Counted from the first letter of the stretch, positions 22,852-32,744 are shown. The stretch is DNA of 64,000 nucleotides from Athripsodes cinereus (GCA_947579605.1 OX388307.1:33271237-33335236), one strand, 5' to 3'. Notes: generated from the sequence alone by a model not told the origin. Made by a program: numbers and translations.

Positions 22852-22961
22852 AACCTCCCGGGGGAGGTCACCAGTTCACTGCGCCGTGTCGCATCCGTCT
22901 ACCCGCTGCCCGCTCAACACTTTGACGCCTTCAACACAATGGATCAACCGTATGTGACAGT
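22852..22961 (+). other. GC-rich patch; possible first exon
   Basis: In AT-rich surroundings this stretch is strikingly GC- and CpG-rich (GCGCCGTGTCGCATCCGTC, CCCGCTGCCCGCTC). It begins with the palindrome ACCTCCCGGGGGAGGT. An ATG at 22939 opens M-D-Q-P-Y-V-T and runs into GTAAAA, a plausible 5' splice donor. This is the composition of a 5' exon of a host gene, but nothing downstream confirms it. It could also be a repeat fragment. Confidence 0.25.
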
Positions 22962-23184
22962 AAAATAATGCCTTCAATTCGAAGAAAAAGAATTGCATGT
23001 ATAAGCGAATGATTGTGGTTTATAAATACAAAGAAATTTAAATAATAGACGCCAATAATATTTTTTTTAATAAAAATAATAAAGATTTTTACATTACCCG
23101 CAAATCAAACATTTCATTAAATTGGAAAAATTCCCGTGAAAATTTAAAAATCGGCATCTTTTCTTGTAATAAACCGATTAAATA

Positions 23185-23275
23185 AATAAATTTGAATGTA
23201 TACCTTTTATGTAATTGTTTTTTATCAATGTACAGTAAAGAATGAATAAATAAATAAATAAATAAAAATAAATAT
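23185..23275 (+). repeat. LINE-H 3' end with (AAAT)n
   Basis: TTGAATGTATACCTTTTATG and ATCAATGTACAGTAAAGAAT are followed by an AAAT run. About 70 bp are identical to the inverted copy at 15338-15405, so both are young. Confidence 0.65.
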
Positions 23276-23379
23276 ATGTATTCTATTTTTTCGGTGGTAA
23301 CCTTATGAAAGTTCATTTTTATAATATTAAAATGATAGAGTTAAACACTGTTACTTTCACTTGTATAAATTTTTATTTT

Positions 23380-23416
23380 GGCAGAGGCCTTTCGGACTTA
23401 GTCCATCGTCAGTGCC
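23380..23416 (-). ncRNA. Hammerhead-ribozyme-like motif, compact
   Basis: Read on the minus strand: GGCA (stem I, plus-strand 23416-23413), CTGACGA (23412-23406), T, GGAC, loop TAA, GTCC (stem II), GAAA (23393-23390), GGCC (23389-23386, a self-complementary stem III), TC, then TGCC (stem I, 23383-23380). All invariant core positions of a type I hammerhead are present and stem I pairs perfectly over 4 bp. Stem III has no loop, so a single molecule cannot close it. Two molecules, or a dimeric transcript, could. Activity is untested. Confidence 0.6.
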
Positions 23417-23480
23417 GTCAACTTAGAAACTAAGTCCGAAAGGCCTCTGCCAAAATAAAAAATTATAGGGGAAGATTGGC

Positions 23481-23710
23481 ACCATTCGTACACTTTTTAG
23501 AGTTTGATTTTTAAAAATTTTTGTATTAAAGATAGATTGCTCAATCATTTATTATAACATTCTGCACACATTTAGCTTCTTAATAAAAAAGTTGGAAGAC
23601 AATAACTTATAAAATAAACGAATGGATTGAATTTTAGTAAAAGTTGGCATATGTCCGAATCTGCCCCACCAGAGGGGTACATTCGTACATGGGTAGGGGA
23701 ACATTCGTAC
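23481..23710. promoter_or_regulatory. Left subterminal repeats of the pogo-like element
   Basis: ATTCGTAC occurs at 23484, 23681 and 23703, all in the same direction, with a weaker form (GTCCGAAT) near 23653. Each is next to a purine/CCCC run (GGGGTAC, GGGGAAC). By analogy with other DNA transposons these are candidate transposase-binding sites. Confidence 0.55.
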
Positions 23711-23990
23711 AGGTTAAATAAAACAGCAAAATAATTATCAAAAATCGTATTTATTGAAAAGAACAATGAAAGAATTATTATGTAATAAACTGAACAATGA
23801 TGTGATAAACTGAACAATTAAACCTCCTATCAACCAAACATACATTTCTTAGAAAAAAAAACACAATTAGGAGAAAAAACACAACATATTTTAGACTACA
23901 CTAATAACTAAACAGTCAACAAGAGATTAATATTTTAGTTATTTGGTGCATTAGTAATAAAAACAAGATAAACCAAGTCTTAATAACTAA

Positions 23991-26195
23991 TTATTGCACA
24001 CTAAATCGTGAGAAATCTATAGGAAATTTGTATAATTTAGATGTCCTGGCTGTAGGGGCTCCTGGAGATTTCGGGTTAGGAAGAATCAAAGCGACATCAG
24101 AAATGTCCACGCCATGTTCGTCTTCAATATTAGGAAACACAAACGAGCAGGATAGCCCTGGATTTTTTCTTAAAAACGAGACCTTAAATTCCGTTTCAGA
24201 ATAATGGCTCATAACTTTTGCTACGTAATAGATAATAGACTTTTTTTTTGCAAATTTGACTAAAACAAAAGAGTTGTCCTTAATATTTTCGGGTCTCACA
24301 GTAGCATCAAAATCTTCACCTTCATTGTCATCAGAATAATCTACTAATGATGTCGAACTCTCCTGTAAACTAACCTCAGAATTTTCAGATTCCGAATCAC
24401 TGCTTTCTTCTTTCTTTTTTGATTTTTTTGGCTTGGAGTGTGCAGCAATTTTTAAAGTGCGTTTCATCTCTCTCGCTTTCGCTTTTCTTTCCTGCTCTGT
24501 TTTTTTCAATTGCTTCGCATTTTGCAAATCTTCCAGCCTATTTTTTTCCGGCGTATCAGTGTAAATTCTGGACTTTCCTGGTTGCCTTCCCATCGTTGTT
24601 TTTTTCTTTTTCTCAGCTGTAGGATAAGGCCGAACCATTGCTGGTGTAATAGGACTTGGTATTTCTTGTGACTCAGAAATCTGATACTGAACTCCAACTA
24701 CTCGAGGAGGCGTTTTCTGCGTCGCCTCAATTCCCAATGCAGAATTTAGGTAAGTTGTTTCAGCGCTTACTAGTGGATGTGCCTGAGTAGATGAAGCTGC
24801 TTCTGTGTGAATATTTTGTAGTAACTTTTTAGAAGAAGCCAAAGTTCCAGTTGTGTCGTTATCATTATTTAGAGGTTCTTGCGTTGGTTGATTATTAGTT
24901 GTGTTGGTATTTTCTGGTTTCTGAGCAGGACAATCAATGTTTGCGTTGCTGGATGTGTACACTTCAATTGGTGAAAAATCTTCATCACTGAAAGCCAATT
25001 GATTGAAAGGCCAAATGCCTGGCGAAGTGAACGCACTTATGATATTCTTAGCAGTAAAAGCTTCAAAGTATGCTATCTTGGCAATTTTCGGAATATTGTA
25101 AATGGTGATTGTCTTCCCTGCATTTGTCACGTGCCAGTCATTGAAGGCTGTCTTCAATTTGGATTTAAATGGCCCAAACACTCCAACATCTAACGGTTGA
25201 AGCTTGTGAGATGTGTGTGGGGGGAATGACAAATAAATTATGCCATTATCTCGTGCATAGTTAATCGCTGGCAAACTAATGTGACTTTCATGATTGTCGC
25301 ACAGTAAAAGGATTGGATTTTCTTTAGTACTCAGCGTATGTTTGTTTATATGTTTTAAAACGTCTAGAAATATCTCGGAATTGATCCAGCCAGTTCTATT
25401 TGTTGCCCCAATACTACCTTCAGGAGCTCCTTCCATAAAGTAACCTTTGTAATGTACTCTTGGAAATACAAATAGTGGCGGAATTGTGTTTCCGCTTGCT
25501 GAGATAATGCCGCCAAATGTGACTAGTTCACCTCTTTCTGCAGACACTATTTGCCCGACTTGTTTTTGTGTCTTTGCAGCTAACACTTTTGGAGTGTCTA
25601 ACACTGTCGATATGCCAGACTCATCAAAATTAAATATACGATCTGCAGTGAATTTGTACCTTTCATATACAGTTTTTAAATTACAATAAAACTCATTTAC
25701 GAGTGTTTTATTGAATGCAAAAGATCTGGCATTACTTGTATTTTCTGGTTTTCTCAAACTTAAACTACTATTTCTCTTTCGAAATCCATGAATCCAATCT
25801 ATACCAGCCAAATTAGTTTCATCCCATTTTGGTGGATATTTACATTTCAAAGCTTTAGCATAATCATATGCCAGCTTCCTGACTTGTAATAGTGTGAGCC
25901 CGTAATGCATTTTCGAACTTTTTTCAATGTATCTGTTTAATTGTGACTCTTCTTCAGTAGAAAATACTTGGTAACTTGTAAATTTAGACTGATATGAACG
26001 GCTCGTGTCAGTATTATTAGGTTTACCTTTTATTTTCTTTACCCGACTCTCCAAAGTTGAGGCCTTAATGTTATATTTATCCGCTGCTTTTCTGTAAGAC
26101 AATTTTCCTTCCAAAACATCTTTTATTGCAGAAGTCATATTTTCTTCATTTATTAATGTGGACCTAGTCTCTTTCTTCTTGTAATTCCGCACCAT
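23991..26195 (-). CDS. Pogo/Tigger-like DDE transposase (DD35D), 734 aa
   Basis: Catalyses cut-and-paste transposition of the surrounding element at TA sites (family knowledge). N-terminus: a psq/CENPB-type helix-turn-helix, residues about 14-58 (EGKLSYRKAADKYNIKASTL), then a second DNA-binding half about 78-150 (STEEESQLNRYI). The DDE_1 catalytic domain runs about 180-390, with D191 in FNFDESGIS, D300 in LLCDNHESH and D336 in HKLQPLDVGVFGPFK. There are 35 residues between D300 and D336. After a Ser/Thr/Asn-rich linker there is a Lys-rich coiled-coil-like part (about 540-600), an acidic stretch (SSDSESENSE) and a small C-terminal domain (about 640-734). The frame is uninterrupted and the length fits full-size pogo-type proteins. 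The start is the only ATG before the HTH. The palindromic subterminal site lies about 60 bp upstream. Confidence 0.9.
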   Translation of the reverse strand: MVRNYKKKETRSTLINEENMTSAIKDVLEGKLSYRKAADKYNIKASTLESRVKKIKGKPNNTDTSRSYQSKFTSYQVFSTEEESQLNRYIEKSSKMHYGLTLLQVRKLAYDYAKALKCKYPPKWDETNLAGIDWIHGFRKRNSSLSLRKPENTSNARSFAFNKTLVNEFYCNLKTVYERYKFTADRIFNFDESGISTVLDTPKVLAAKTQKQVGQIVSAERGELVTFGGIISASGNTIPPLFVFPRVHYKGYFMEGAPEGSIGATNRTGWINSEIFLDVLKHINKHTLSTKENPILLLCDNHESHISLPAINYARDNGIIYLSFPPHTSHKLQPLDVGVFGPFKSKLKTAFNDWHVTNAGKTITIYNIPKIAKIAYFEAFTAKNIISAFTSPGIWPFNQLAFSDEDFSPIEVYTSSNANIDCPAQKPENTNTTNNQPTQEPLNNDNDTTGTLASSKKLLQNIHTEAASSTQAHPLVSAETTYLNSALGIEATQKTPPRVVGVQYQISESQEIPSPITPAMVRPYPTAEKKKKTTMGRQPGKSRIYTDTPEKNRLEDLQNAKQLKKTEQERKAKAREMKRTLKIAAHSKPKKSKKKEESSDSESENSEVSLQESSTSLVDYSDDNEGEDFDATVRPENIKDNSFVLVKFAKKKSIIYYVAKVMSHYSETEFKVSFLRKNPGLSCSFVFPNIEDEHGVDISDVALILPNPKSPGAPTARTSKLYKFPIDFSRFSVQ

Positions 26196-26254
26196 TTTTG
26201 CAAATTTTCTGAAATAAAAATAAACTTATTAATATGGATTGTGATAGGGGGCAC

Positions 26255-26652
26255 ATTCGTACGCGTACGAATGTGCCCCTGGATAGGCGTACGAACCTGC
26301 CCCAAAGGTCAAAAATAAAAGATTTTTATCTACACATAAATCATTTGGGAAAACCCACAAAATATATAGATTATTATTATCGTGATCTTTGTTACTTACC
26401 AATGAGCAATAATCCAATACAATATCACACTTCACTTAAGTACAAAACATCCAAAAACATCGACAGAATATTTACTTTGAGCGTACAAAAACACGGCACG
26501 TCCTCCCGTGTCGTTCGCAGCGGCAGCACTGACTGCTAACTTAACGGACAACTGGCGGCCGTCTAGGACTACTCACACACGCAAAGTCGTAATAAATACG
26601 CTGTTCTAACAAGCCGTAGTAGTGACTGTACGAATCTTCCCCCTGTACGAAT
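26255..26652. promoter_or_regulatory. Right subterminal repeats of the pogo-like element
   Basis: ATTCGTAC at 26255 abuts GTACGAAT at 26265, forming the palindrome GCACATTCGTACGCG and its mirror, with GGGGCAC and GTGCCCC outside. Further GTACGAAT copies are at 26628 and 26645, and GTACGAAC is at 26289. The palindrome lies just upstream of the transposase ATG (26195), so it could serve both transposase binding and autoregulation (inference). Confidence 0.5.
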
Positions 26653-26711
26653 GGTGCCAATCTTCCCCTACAAGTGAAAGTAACAGTGTTTAACTCTATC
26701 ATTTTAATATT

Positions 26712-26949
26712 AATAACGATTAAATATAGATGAACATTGTGAAGAGATTTTTATCATTTGGAAGCATTGACTATACAAACCCGTGAGCGACGGGACAGTT
26801 AGGGCAGTATCTTCAATGAATAATGATAACGATGTACCTATTACGCCCTTTGCCGGTCATTGTTGCTATAATATGCAAGTATAGCAACAATGACTGGCAC
26901 AGTGTGTTGGGATGTTGGGTTGCAGTACCCGAAGTTTACCAAAATCTTT
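26712..26949. other. Unassigned stretch with 19-bp hairpin
   Basis: GCCGGTCATTGTTGCTATA (26852-26870) and TATAGCAACAATGACTGGC (26880-26898) pair fully with one G:U and a 9-nt loop. The flanks do not extend the stem, so it is short for a pre-miRNA. Otherwise nothing recognised. Confidence 0.45.
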
Positions 26950-27155
26950 GATATTTTATTTATATTTATAATGTAGTTTAAATCTTTATATTCTGTGTGT
27001 GCATATATTGTAATCTTAAATTTTTATATCTTTAACTTTTGAAATATGTATATTTTTTTGAACTATTTTTAGTGTAAAAATTTGTTTATTTCTAACAAAT
27101 TATTGAAATCGTACATGCTAAAAAGGCTTTTGCCGTGAAAGGATACATAAATAAA
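26950..27155 (+). repeat. LINE-J 3' end
   Basis: An AT-rich body ends AAGGCTTTTGCCGTGAAAGG and then (AAAT)n, like the tails at 9570 and 51691. Confidence 0.45.
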
Positions 27156-27945
27156 TAAATCGTATTTTTATTGCCCCACAGGCAGTTATAATAGTCATTA
27201 AGATGATCTTTTCCATGTCCAACAAAACCTTTATTCAAATTGAGAATTCTTGAGGCTTGACAGCTGTACACATTTTATGATTTGATTGAATTTGAGGTTG
27301 GGGTAAATAGTTCTCATAGAGTGGATGCTGTATATCATATTACGAGAGGGATTTCGGAAAACGTGCTGTTGGTTTCTGGAATAAACACTGTTTTTGGGCA
27401 GCGGGGCACGATGTTCTGGGAACGCAGACTGTACAACGTGATGCTTAGACAAATAAGGCACAATAATTTAATACAAAGCTAAAAAAAATTGCTTATGGAT
27501 TTCATGATAGATGAGTGCAGCGAAAAATATTATGATATATTTTCTTTGTTGAAGTACAGTTATGGATGTTCTTATTTTTTATCGTTTCTCTGTGATTTTC
27601 AATTAAAAAATAGTAATTTTTTCAAATTTTATAATATTTTCATTGTTAGCCCCAATACGAGACGAGACTAAGTTGTGATGAAAGTTCGATTGATGAAATA
27701 TAATTATATACATTTTTTATTTTTATTTTGTAATTACACTATATACATACATTACACTATATATATATATATATATACATACATAATTACATTTTATAGG
27801 AACTGACATTCCTGTAACATTTATGGGTGAGGGAGGGTGTAACCCTTAATGTGTATAGGTATACATACATATTTTTTTTTGTAATTAAACTATGATTGTG
27901 TAAATGTTTGTCCTAGCATATTCTATTTGAGAAACAATAATTATA
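27156..27945. other. Unassigned; GC-richer block and (AT)n
   Basis: 27240-27440 is GC-richer than its surroundings and open on both strands (66 codons plus, 76 codons minus). The minus frame has Arg/Ser/Asn-rich text reminiscent of LINE C-termini, but I cannot assign it. An (AT)n tract lies at about 27759-27776. The rest shows nothing. Confidence 0.35.
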
Positions 27946-28207
27946 TTCGTCGACGAAACTCTGAGGCGACCACTGCGATCAGCTGTCAGCAAACTCATAG
28001 AACCCAACAGAGCAAACACTTCCGAATTCGCATAGAGGAGCTTTAGCGTTGCGGGGCCAACTGCCTGGAACCGATTACCAGCGGACTTAAGACAGAACCA
28101 ACCCACTGCAACGTTCAGGAGTAAGCTGAGAACACCGCTTTTCAAGAAAAGCCACAGCGCCCTTGAGATGGTCACGGATCATTAAACGGCGCCAAATATA
28201 AATTGTC
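27946..28207 (+). pseudogene. L2-like LINE 3' end, second copy
   Basis: The frame reads FVDETLRRPLRSAVSKLIEP, then a stop, RSFSVAGPTAWNRLPADLRQ and TFRSKLRTPLFKKS. These are the same C-terminal blocks as at 1870. The tail GCGCCCTTGAGATGG and AAACGGCGCC follows. A nonsense codon within the frame shows decay. Confidence 0.75.
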
Positions 28208-29330
28208 TTTATTATTATTATATTGCTTAATATGTATTCAATTGTTATTTGAGTAAAATAAATACACATGGAAAAATATAAATTATCTGGTAATTATTAT
28301 CGCTTCATGAACACACATTCAGCACATAGTAGGATATGAAGTTCTTATTAATAAACATTATTATAATTAGAATGTTGTCAAGTGTTTAACTATTATATAT
28401 GTAAGATGTCACAGTGAGAATATATTCACAATTGCCAAATTTATCTTAATCTAATCAAAATTTGCATATCTTCTCAGATGCATTCATCGTAATACTTGAT
28501 CATAAATAAAACCACTGCAAATGAAACATTTATACGATTAATGTGATATGAGATAGGTAGGTATCTACTTTTCTCTTTCCACATATAACATATATAAAAA
28601 CTATGTGTATAATGTATATATATACATATATAAATATGCTTTTTTTTCAAGACTTAGACATTTCTGGTAAGAGTGGAATCTTTGCTGGTCCACGTGTTGA
28701 GTGTGTTAATTGTTAACATGTTATGTTGTGACTGTAATTCTTTAATATTGTAGAAATAAAAAAAAATAATATATATAATATTAAAAACTATTAACATATT
28801 TCACTCAGCTGCCATTCGAAAACCATGCGTCACAATTTATTCACAGTTTTTAGGTTTAAAATATGCCTGCATATTTTATTGAGATCTTAAGAGATGTATG
28901 TACGTATATACGGCGAAGGCAAAATCTCAGTAACATTATTCACGTACGCAAATCTGTTATTTTAAGTTGTAACATCACATTATGTCCCGCGGGAGTATGA
29001 TAGTCCTATCTCCCAGCCACTCCTAAATGCGCTACATACAAATTTACTTTTGAATAAAATATCGTATTTATTTTGCCTATGATTGGTGGAATGAGAACTC
29101 TAAAATCGATAGATACAGTTGGGGACTCTGAAGAATCGTGACGACAATTTTGAATTATTCAGTTAATCTAGGAATGACATCCAGAAAATATTATAATTGT
29201 TAGTGTGACATATTATATTTAAATTTGACATGACAATAATGATTGGATCGCATGATAATGTTATAAAAATTGAAAAAATAATCACGCACATCATGCGCAA
29301 AAGTTAAAGAGTTTGTATATATAATTTTAT
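28208..29330. other. AT-rich non-coding stretch
   Basis: Nothing is recognised. GTCCCGCGGGAGTATGATAG near 28984 is a small GC-richer island containing CCCGCGGG. Confidence 0.4.
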
Positions 29331-29405
29331 GGACAATTTGTAATGCGCCGTTTACTCATAACATGACCTCAAGGGTGCCGTATCCCGTGTCCATCACTCG
29401 AAATG
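29331..29405 (-). repeat. L2-like LINE 3' tail, minus strand
   Basis: GGACAATTTGTAATGCGCCG, TTTACTCATAACATGACCTC and AAGGGTGCC are the exact inverse of the tail at 2218-2282. Only the tail is present. Confidence 0.7.
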
Positions 29406-29647
29406 TGAATTTTATCTCCAAGACCTTTTTCGATTTGTTTTATTCATAATCATTTGTTTTAGTAATTTTGTTTTTCAATTATGCTCATATGTATATTCTC
29501 AAAGCAGTATAAAAAGAAATTTAGTGAATGTGTGGGTTTGTGCATAAAATAGAGAAATTTGATAAAATCATTGCGCGGGAATTGAAGTACACGGATGAGA
29601 TTTTGAACGGAGTAGAAGTTTTCATTTTGTGTAGGTACCTACGTTCA

Positions 29648-29950
29648 ATAAGTTAAGATGGTTTGGGCACGTGGAAAGAATGAATGAGGACAGAATGACT
29701 AAGAAGATATATTTGGCTGAGAGGAATGGTGCTCGGAGACGTGGACGTCCGAGGATTAAATGGCAAGATCATTTAAATCAAATCCTACAGGACGGTCACG
29801 TGTTGAGCACATTGAACAGGAGAGCATGCATGAGGAATTGTATGACAGTGACGGAAGCGAAAGATGTATGCGAGGATAGAAGGAAGTGGCGCTCGATCCT
29901 TTCTGCCTACCCCGCGAGGGAAGCGGCGTGATGGTATATATGTATGTATG
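29648..29950 (+). pseudogene. RTE-like LINE C-terminus with (TATG)n tail
   Basis: Frame to 29931 reads RWFGHVERMNEDRMTKKI, RRRGRPRIKWQDHLNQIL, CMRNCMTVTEAKDVC and RSILSAYPAREAA with stop TGA. The tail is GGTATATATGTATGTATG instead of (TAGA)n. The protein differs more from the other copies, so this is a sister subfamily. Confidence 0.8.
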
Positions 29951-31494
29951 ACGTTCAATGGATTTTTGTCTGATGTTACATTATGTATGTACATTTAGTC
30001 GATGTTTTTCATTGTACCGGTCCAAATCTGTATGTACTTAACTAGGAAAGATATATTATTTCTGCATGTATGCAGCTAAAATAGTAGCTCCTTACGTGAA
30101 GATATGCAGTTATGTTAGAACATAGCGAAGTGGAGTGTGATTAGTTTAAGAACAAATGTGCCGGCTGCGGTCTGATAAACGAACTGGGAATAAATGGCGA
30201 TGCATTTTTCTTAGAAGAAGTCAAGCCAGAGGAATCGTACGTATTCAAGTTTTGAATCTATTCAGAAAATTTAAATACATTTAAATATTCTTGTTAAAAT
30301 AATTTTAGTTGCCATAAGTACCTAGCCTAAGTCAAGAACAAGTAATGACCAATGAATTGATATAGTGCACAACTTTAAAAAAAATAATTGCAACATGAAT
30401 GTTGTTATAAATTTAAAAGTGTGTGTAATTAATCAAGTAAGAATAGAGGATATGGGATTCTCAATTTCTTTGTATCACGACAAAATGAAAAAATTTTCAA
30501 AATCAAATAAAAAAGTCATGATCATTTCGGCGGCGGTTTGATTTTCTTTACGGGTGTGAATTTATGTCCACTGCAAAGTTGCAAGGAATGTGTTGAGCCC
30601 AGGGTGAAATATAAAAACTAATAAATGAAACTATTACAATATTATTAGGGTAGTTTTACACCACTCCTCTGCAGCTCTTCTACGGAGGTACAGAGGATAT
30701 ATATTCCACACTAGCTGCATATATGAATCTACTATCACAGGTAATATTATTAAATGTGAACTATGTAGGTACTGAATTACAAACATACAACTCTGCTTTC
30801 AACTTCGGTGATTTATTTACAAATTCAGTTCTGTATTCCTTGAGTTTTTAGTGGTCGTAAAAATGATACACGTAGTTGTCCAAATTTTTTATTGTTGCTT
30901 TATTTGTTGTTTGTATCTGGACATATGTGAATATTATAACGTTTTTATTATAGTTTAATTATACCTGCGGATATCTGAATACTACAATTAAGACACTTTT
31001 TATTATTAGTACTGTTACGTTAATTTTTACAAAGCGTTATAATAATAAACTCCTTTCTATAAAGTGTTTATCTATGTCATTACAGCTCGCTAAATGTGTA
31101 TAGCATTCGTGTCACACACAATAATTGATATATAGTAATGTGATACGAGAGTATTATGTTAATTATTCCATATATTATTTCTGAGAAGCTCTCAACATAA
31201 TGCACAAAAACATGCACACCTTGTTGTGAGTTGCTAATATTGAACGATGCAGGAGTATATTCAGAAGATTTCAGTATTTATTAATAAATATGATCTGACT
31301 GTGATATGACTGAATGATTGATTCTAAGTGCATTTTAATACTTGATGTAAGTATGTACGTTGCAATGTATCATCCTGCAATCTTGGCGATCCAGTGTTGT
31401 TTGTTTGTTTGGTAAGATGAATGAAATTAATTAGCTGTGTAAGGTATAAGAAGGAAGAACATAGTTTAATTAGAAAATATATACAATTATTATA
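29951..31494. other. AT-rich non-coding stretch
   Basis: Nothing recognised. Confidence 0.5.
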
Positions 31495-31841
31495 GCTAAC
31501 TAGTTGACCCAGCGAACTTCGTACCGCCTAACAATCAATGAGTGATTAATATTATTTTTAATCTCTTTACAAACTCCCGAGTTTCCGAAACATTTTTTCT
31601 CATAGACTACTTTCATAAATTTTCTGGTTCCGGTGGACCCCGTGTATTTCTACCCTCCCACGTCGCTAAATTTACAAAATGGTATATAGTTATTTGAAAT
31701 AATTCAAAAACTTCTCGGTTTTCTTAAAGAACATTTTCTCACAGTACCTTTTTCTAAAATGTACCGGGTATTTGTACCGAATATTGTTTATTTCAATATA
31801 ATATGGTGCTTTTACCGAATATCCGATACTTTACTTTTATC
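31495..31841. repeat. Unclassified interspersed repeat
   Basis: Begins TAGTTGACCCAGCGAACTTC then GTACCGCC, a sequence I associate with a common insect interspersed repeat. Class and ends cannot be set from one copy. Confidence 0.35.
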
Positions 31842-32085
31842 CCGTGGAGCACCCGGTAAAGAATTGGTCTCCCACTCTTCTGCGTAAGTTTTCAAGTGTC
31901 CTGTAAAAGGCAGGTGTTCGAAAAATTAAGACATTTTACATCTTAAATTCAGCGATGAGGTTTGCCACCCATCCTGAATGTCTTGATTTTGTATTGGCAC
32001 GAAGAGGACAGTTTGCATGTTTCTTGCATGCGGCTGATCTGCTGGCTACCCCACTTGTGGGATATGCCGTGATGGTATAGTAGTA
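31842..32085 (+). repeat. SINE-C, near full length
   Basis: Runs from CCGTGGAGCACCCGGTAAAG through AGGCAGGTGTTCGAAAAATT, TTCAGCGATGAGGTTTGCCA and GGCACGAAGAGGACAG to GGCTACCCCACTTGTGGGAT and GCCGTGATGGTATAGTAGTA. Positions near 31844 and 31910 are weakly like Pol III A and B boxes. The last 35 nt match the end of the RTE-like LINE (TACCCCACTTGGGATACGGC then GTGA), so this LINE is the likely mobilising partner. Confidence 0.8.
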
Positions 32086-32332
32086 ACAAAAATAAATAAA
32101 TTTCAGCTATACATTTATAATTATCTATTTGTTTCATAGTAGTGAGGATTATTTATTCATTTATACCAACAAAAAAAACTTCTGATAACAAATGCAACAA
32201 TTCACATATCACAATAACTATACATACATGCATCTGTAATAATAAGTAGACTCAATATTTTCCTATGAAATAAATCACCCTTAAGTTGTATTTTATTAAT
32301 AAAAATTTATTTAAAATTCCCTTTGTAATAAA

Positions 32333-32744
32333 TACTAAATGAAATGCATGATCATATAGAGAGCATCTACAAACGTATATGTCACCTGGGATCACAGTAA
32401 CATATTGACCAAGAGCTATTGTGATTTCAGTACTAAATTAAATGCATGATCATGTAGAGAGCATCTACAAACGTATATGTCACCTGGGATCACAGAAACA
32501 TATTGACCAAGAGCTATTGTGATTTCAGTACTAAATTAAATGCATGATCATATAGAGACCATCTACAAACGTATATGTCACCTGGGATCACAGTAACATA
32601 TTGACCAAGAGCTATTGTGAGACCAGTACTAAATTAAAATGAAATGCATGATCATATAGAGAGCATCTACAAATGTATATGTCACCTGGGATCACAGTAA
32701 CATATTGACCAAGAGCTATTGTGATTCCAGTACTAAATTAAATA
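32333..32744. repeat. 98-bp tandem array, four copies
   Basis: Units start at ATGCATGATCAT (32344, 32442, 32540, 32644). The periods are 98, 98 and 104 bp; the last is lengthened by a GAAATG-type insertion. Each contains CACCTGGGATCACAG and GCTATTGTGAT, which can pair (ATCACA with TGTGAT). Copies differ at a few positions. No ORF spans the array and no hammerhead core is visible. Confidence 0.9.

Larger units (their letters stand above)
23468..26668 (-). mobile_element. Complete pogo/Tigger-like DNA transposon
   Basis: The termini are perfect inverted repeats of 25 bp (GGGGAAGATTGGCACCATTC plus GTACA) flanked by TA on each side, the target rule of the Tc1/mariner/pogo superfamily. The 3,201-bp element encodes one long minus-strand transposase and carries subterminal repeats at both ends. 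Perfect termini, intact ORF and clean target duplication suggest recent movement. It lies inside an older Penelope-type palindrome, giving a clear relative age. Confidence 0.9.
23323..26711. repeat. Penelope-type palindrome split by a DNA transposon
   Basis: Left arm 23323-23402 matches, inverted, the right arm 23429-23467 plus 26671-26711. The right arm was one piece before the 3.2-kb transposon entered at a TA. The pieces abut exactly at the TA (23466-23467 and 26669-26670). The arms carry CGAAAGGCCTCTGCCAAAAT and GTGAAAGTAACAGTG. The centre (23403-23428) carries the hammerhead-like core on the minus strand. Confidence 0.75.

Noticed and set aside
26852..26898. pre-miRNA
   Set aside because: The stem is only 19 bp and does not extend into the flanks. 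Animal pre-miRNAs need about 30 bp including the basal stem.
32333..32744. CRISPR-like array
   Set aside because: The whole 98-bp unit repeats without unique spacers, and the context is eukaryotic.
32333..32744. Retrozyme or hammerhead-bearing satellite
   Set aside because: No CTGANGA...GAAA arrangement is visible in the unit on either strand.
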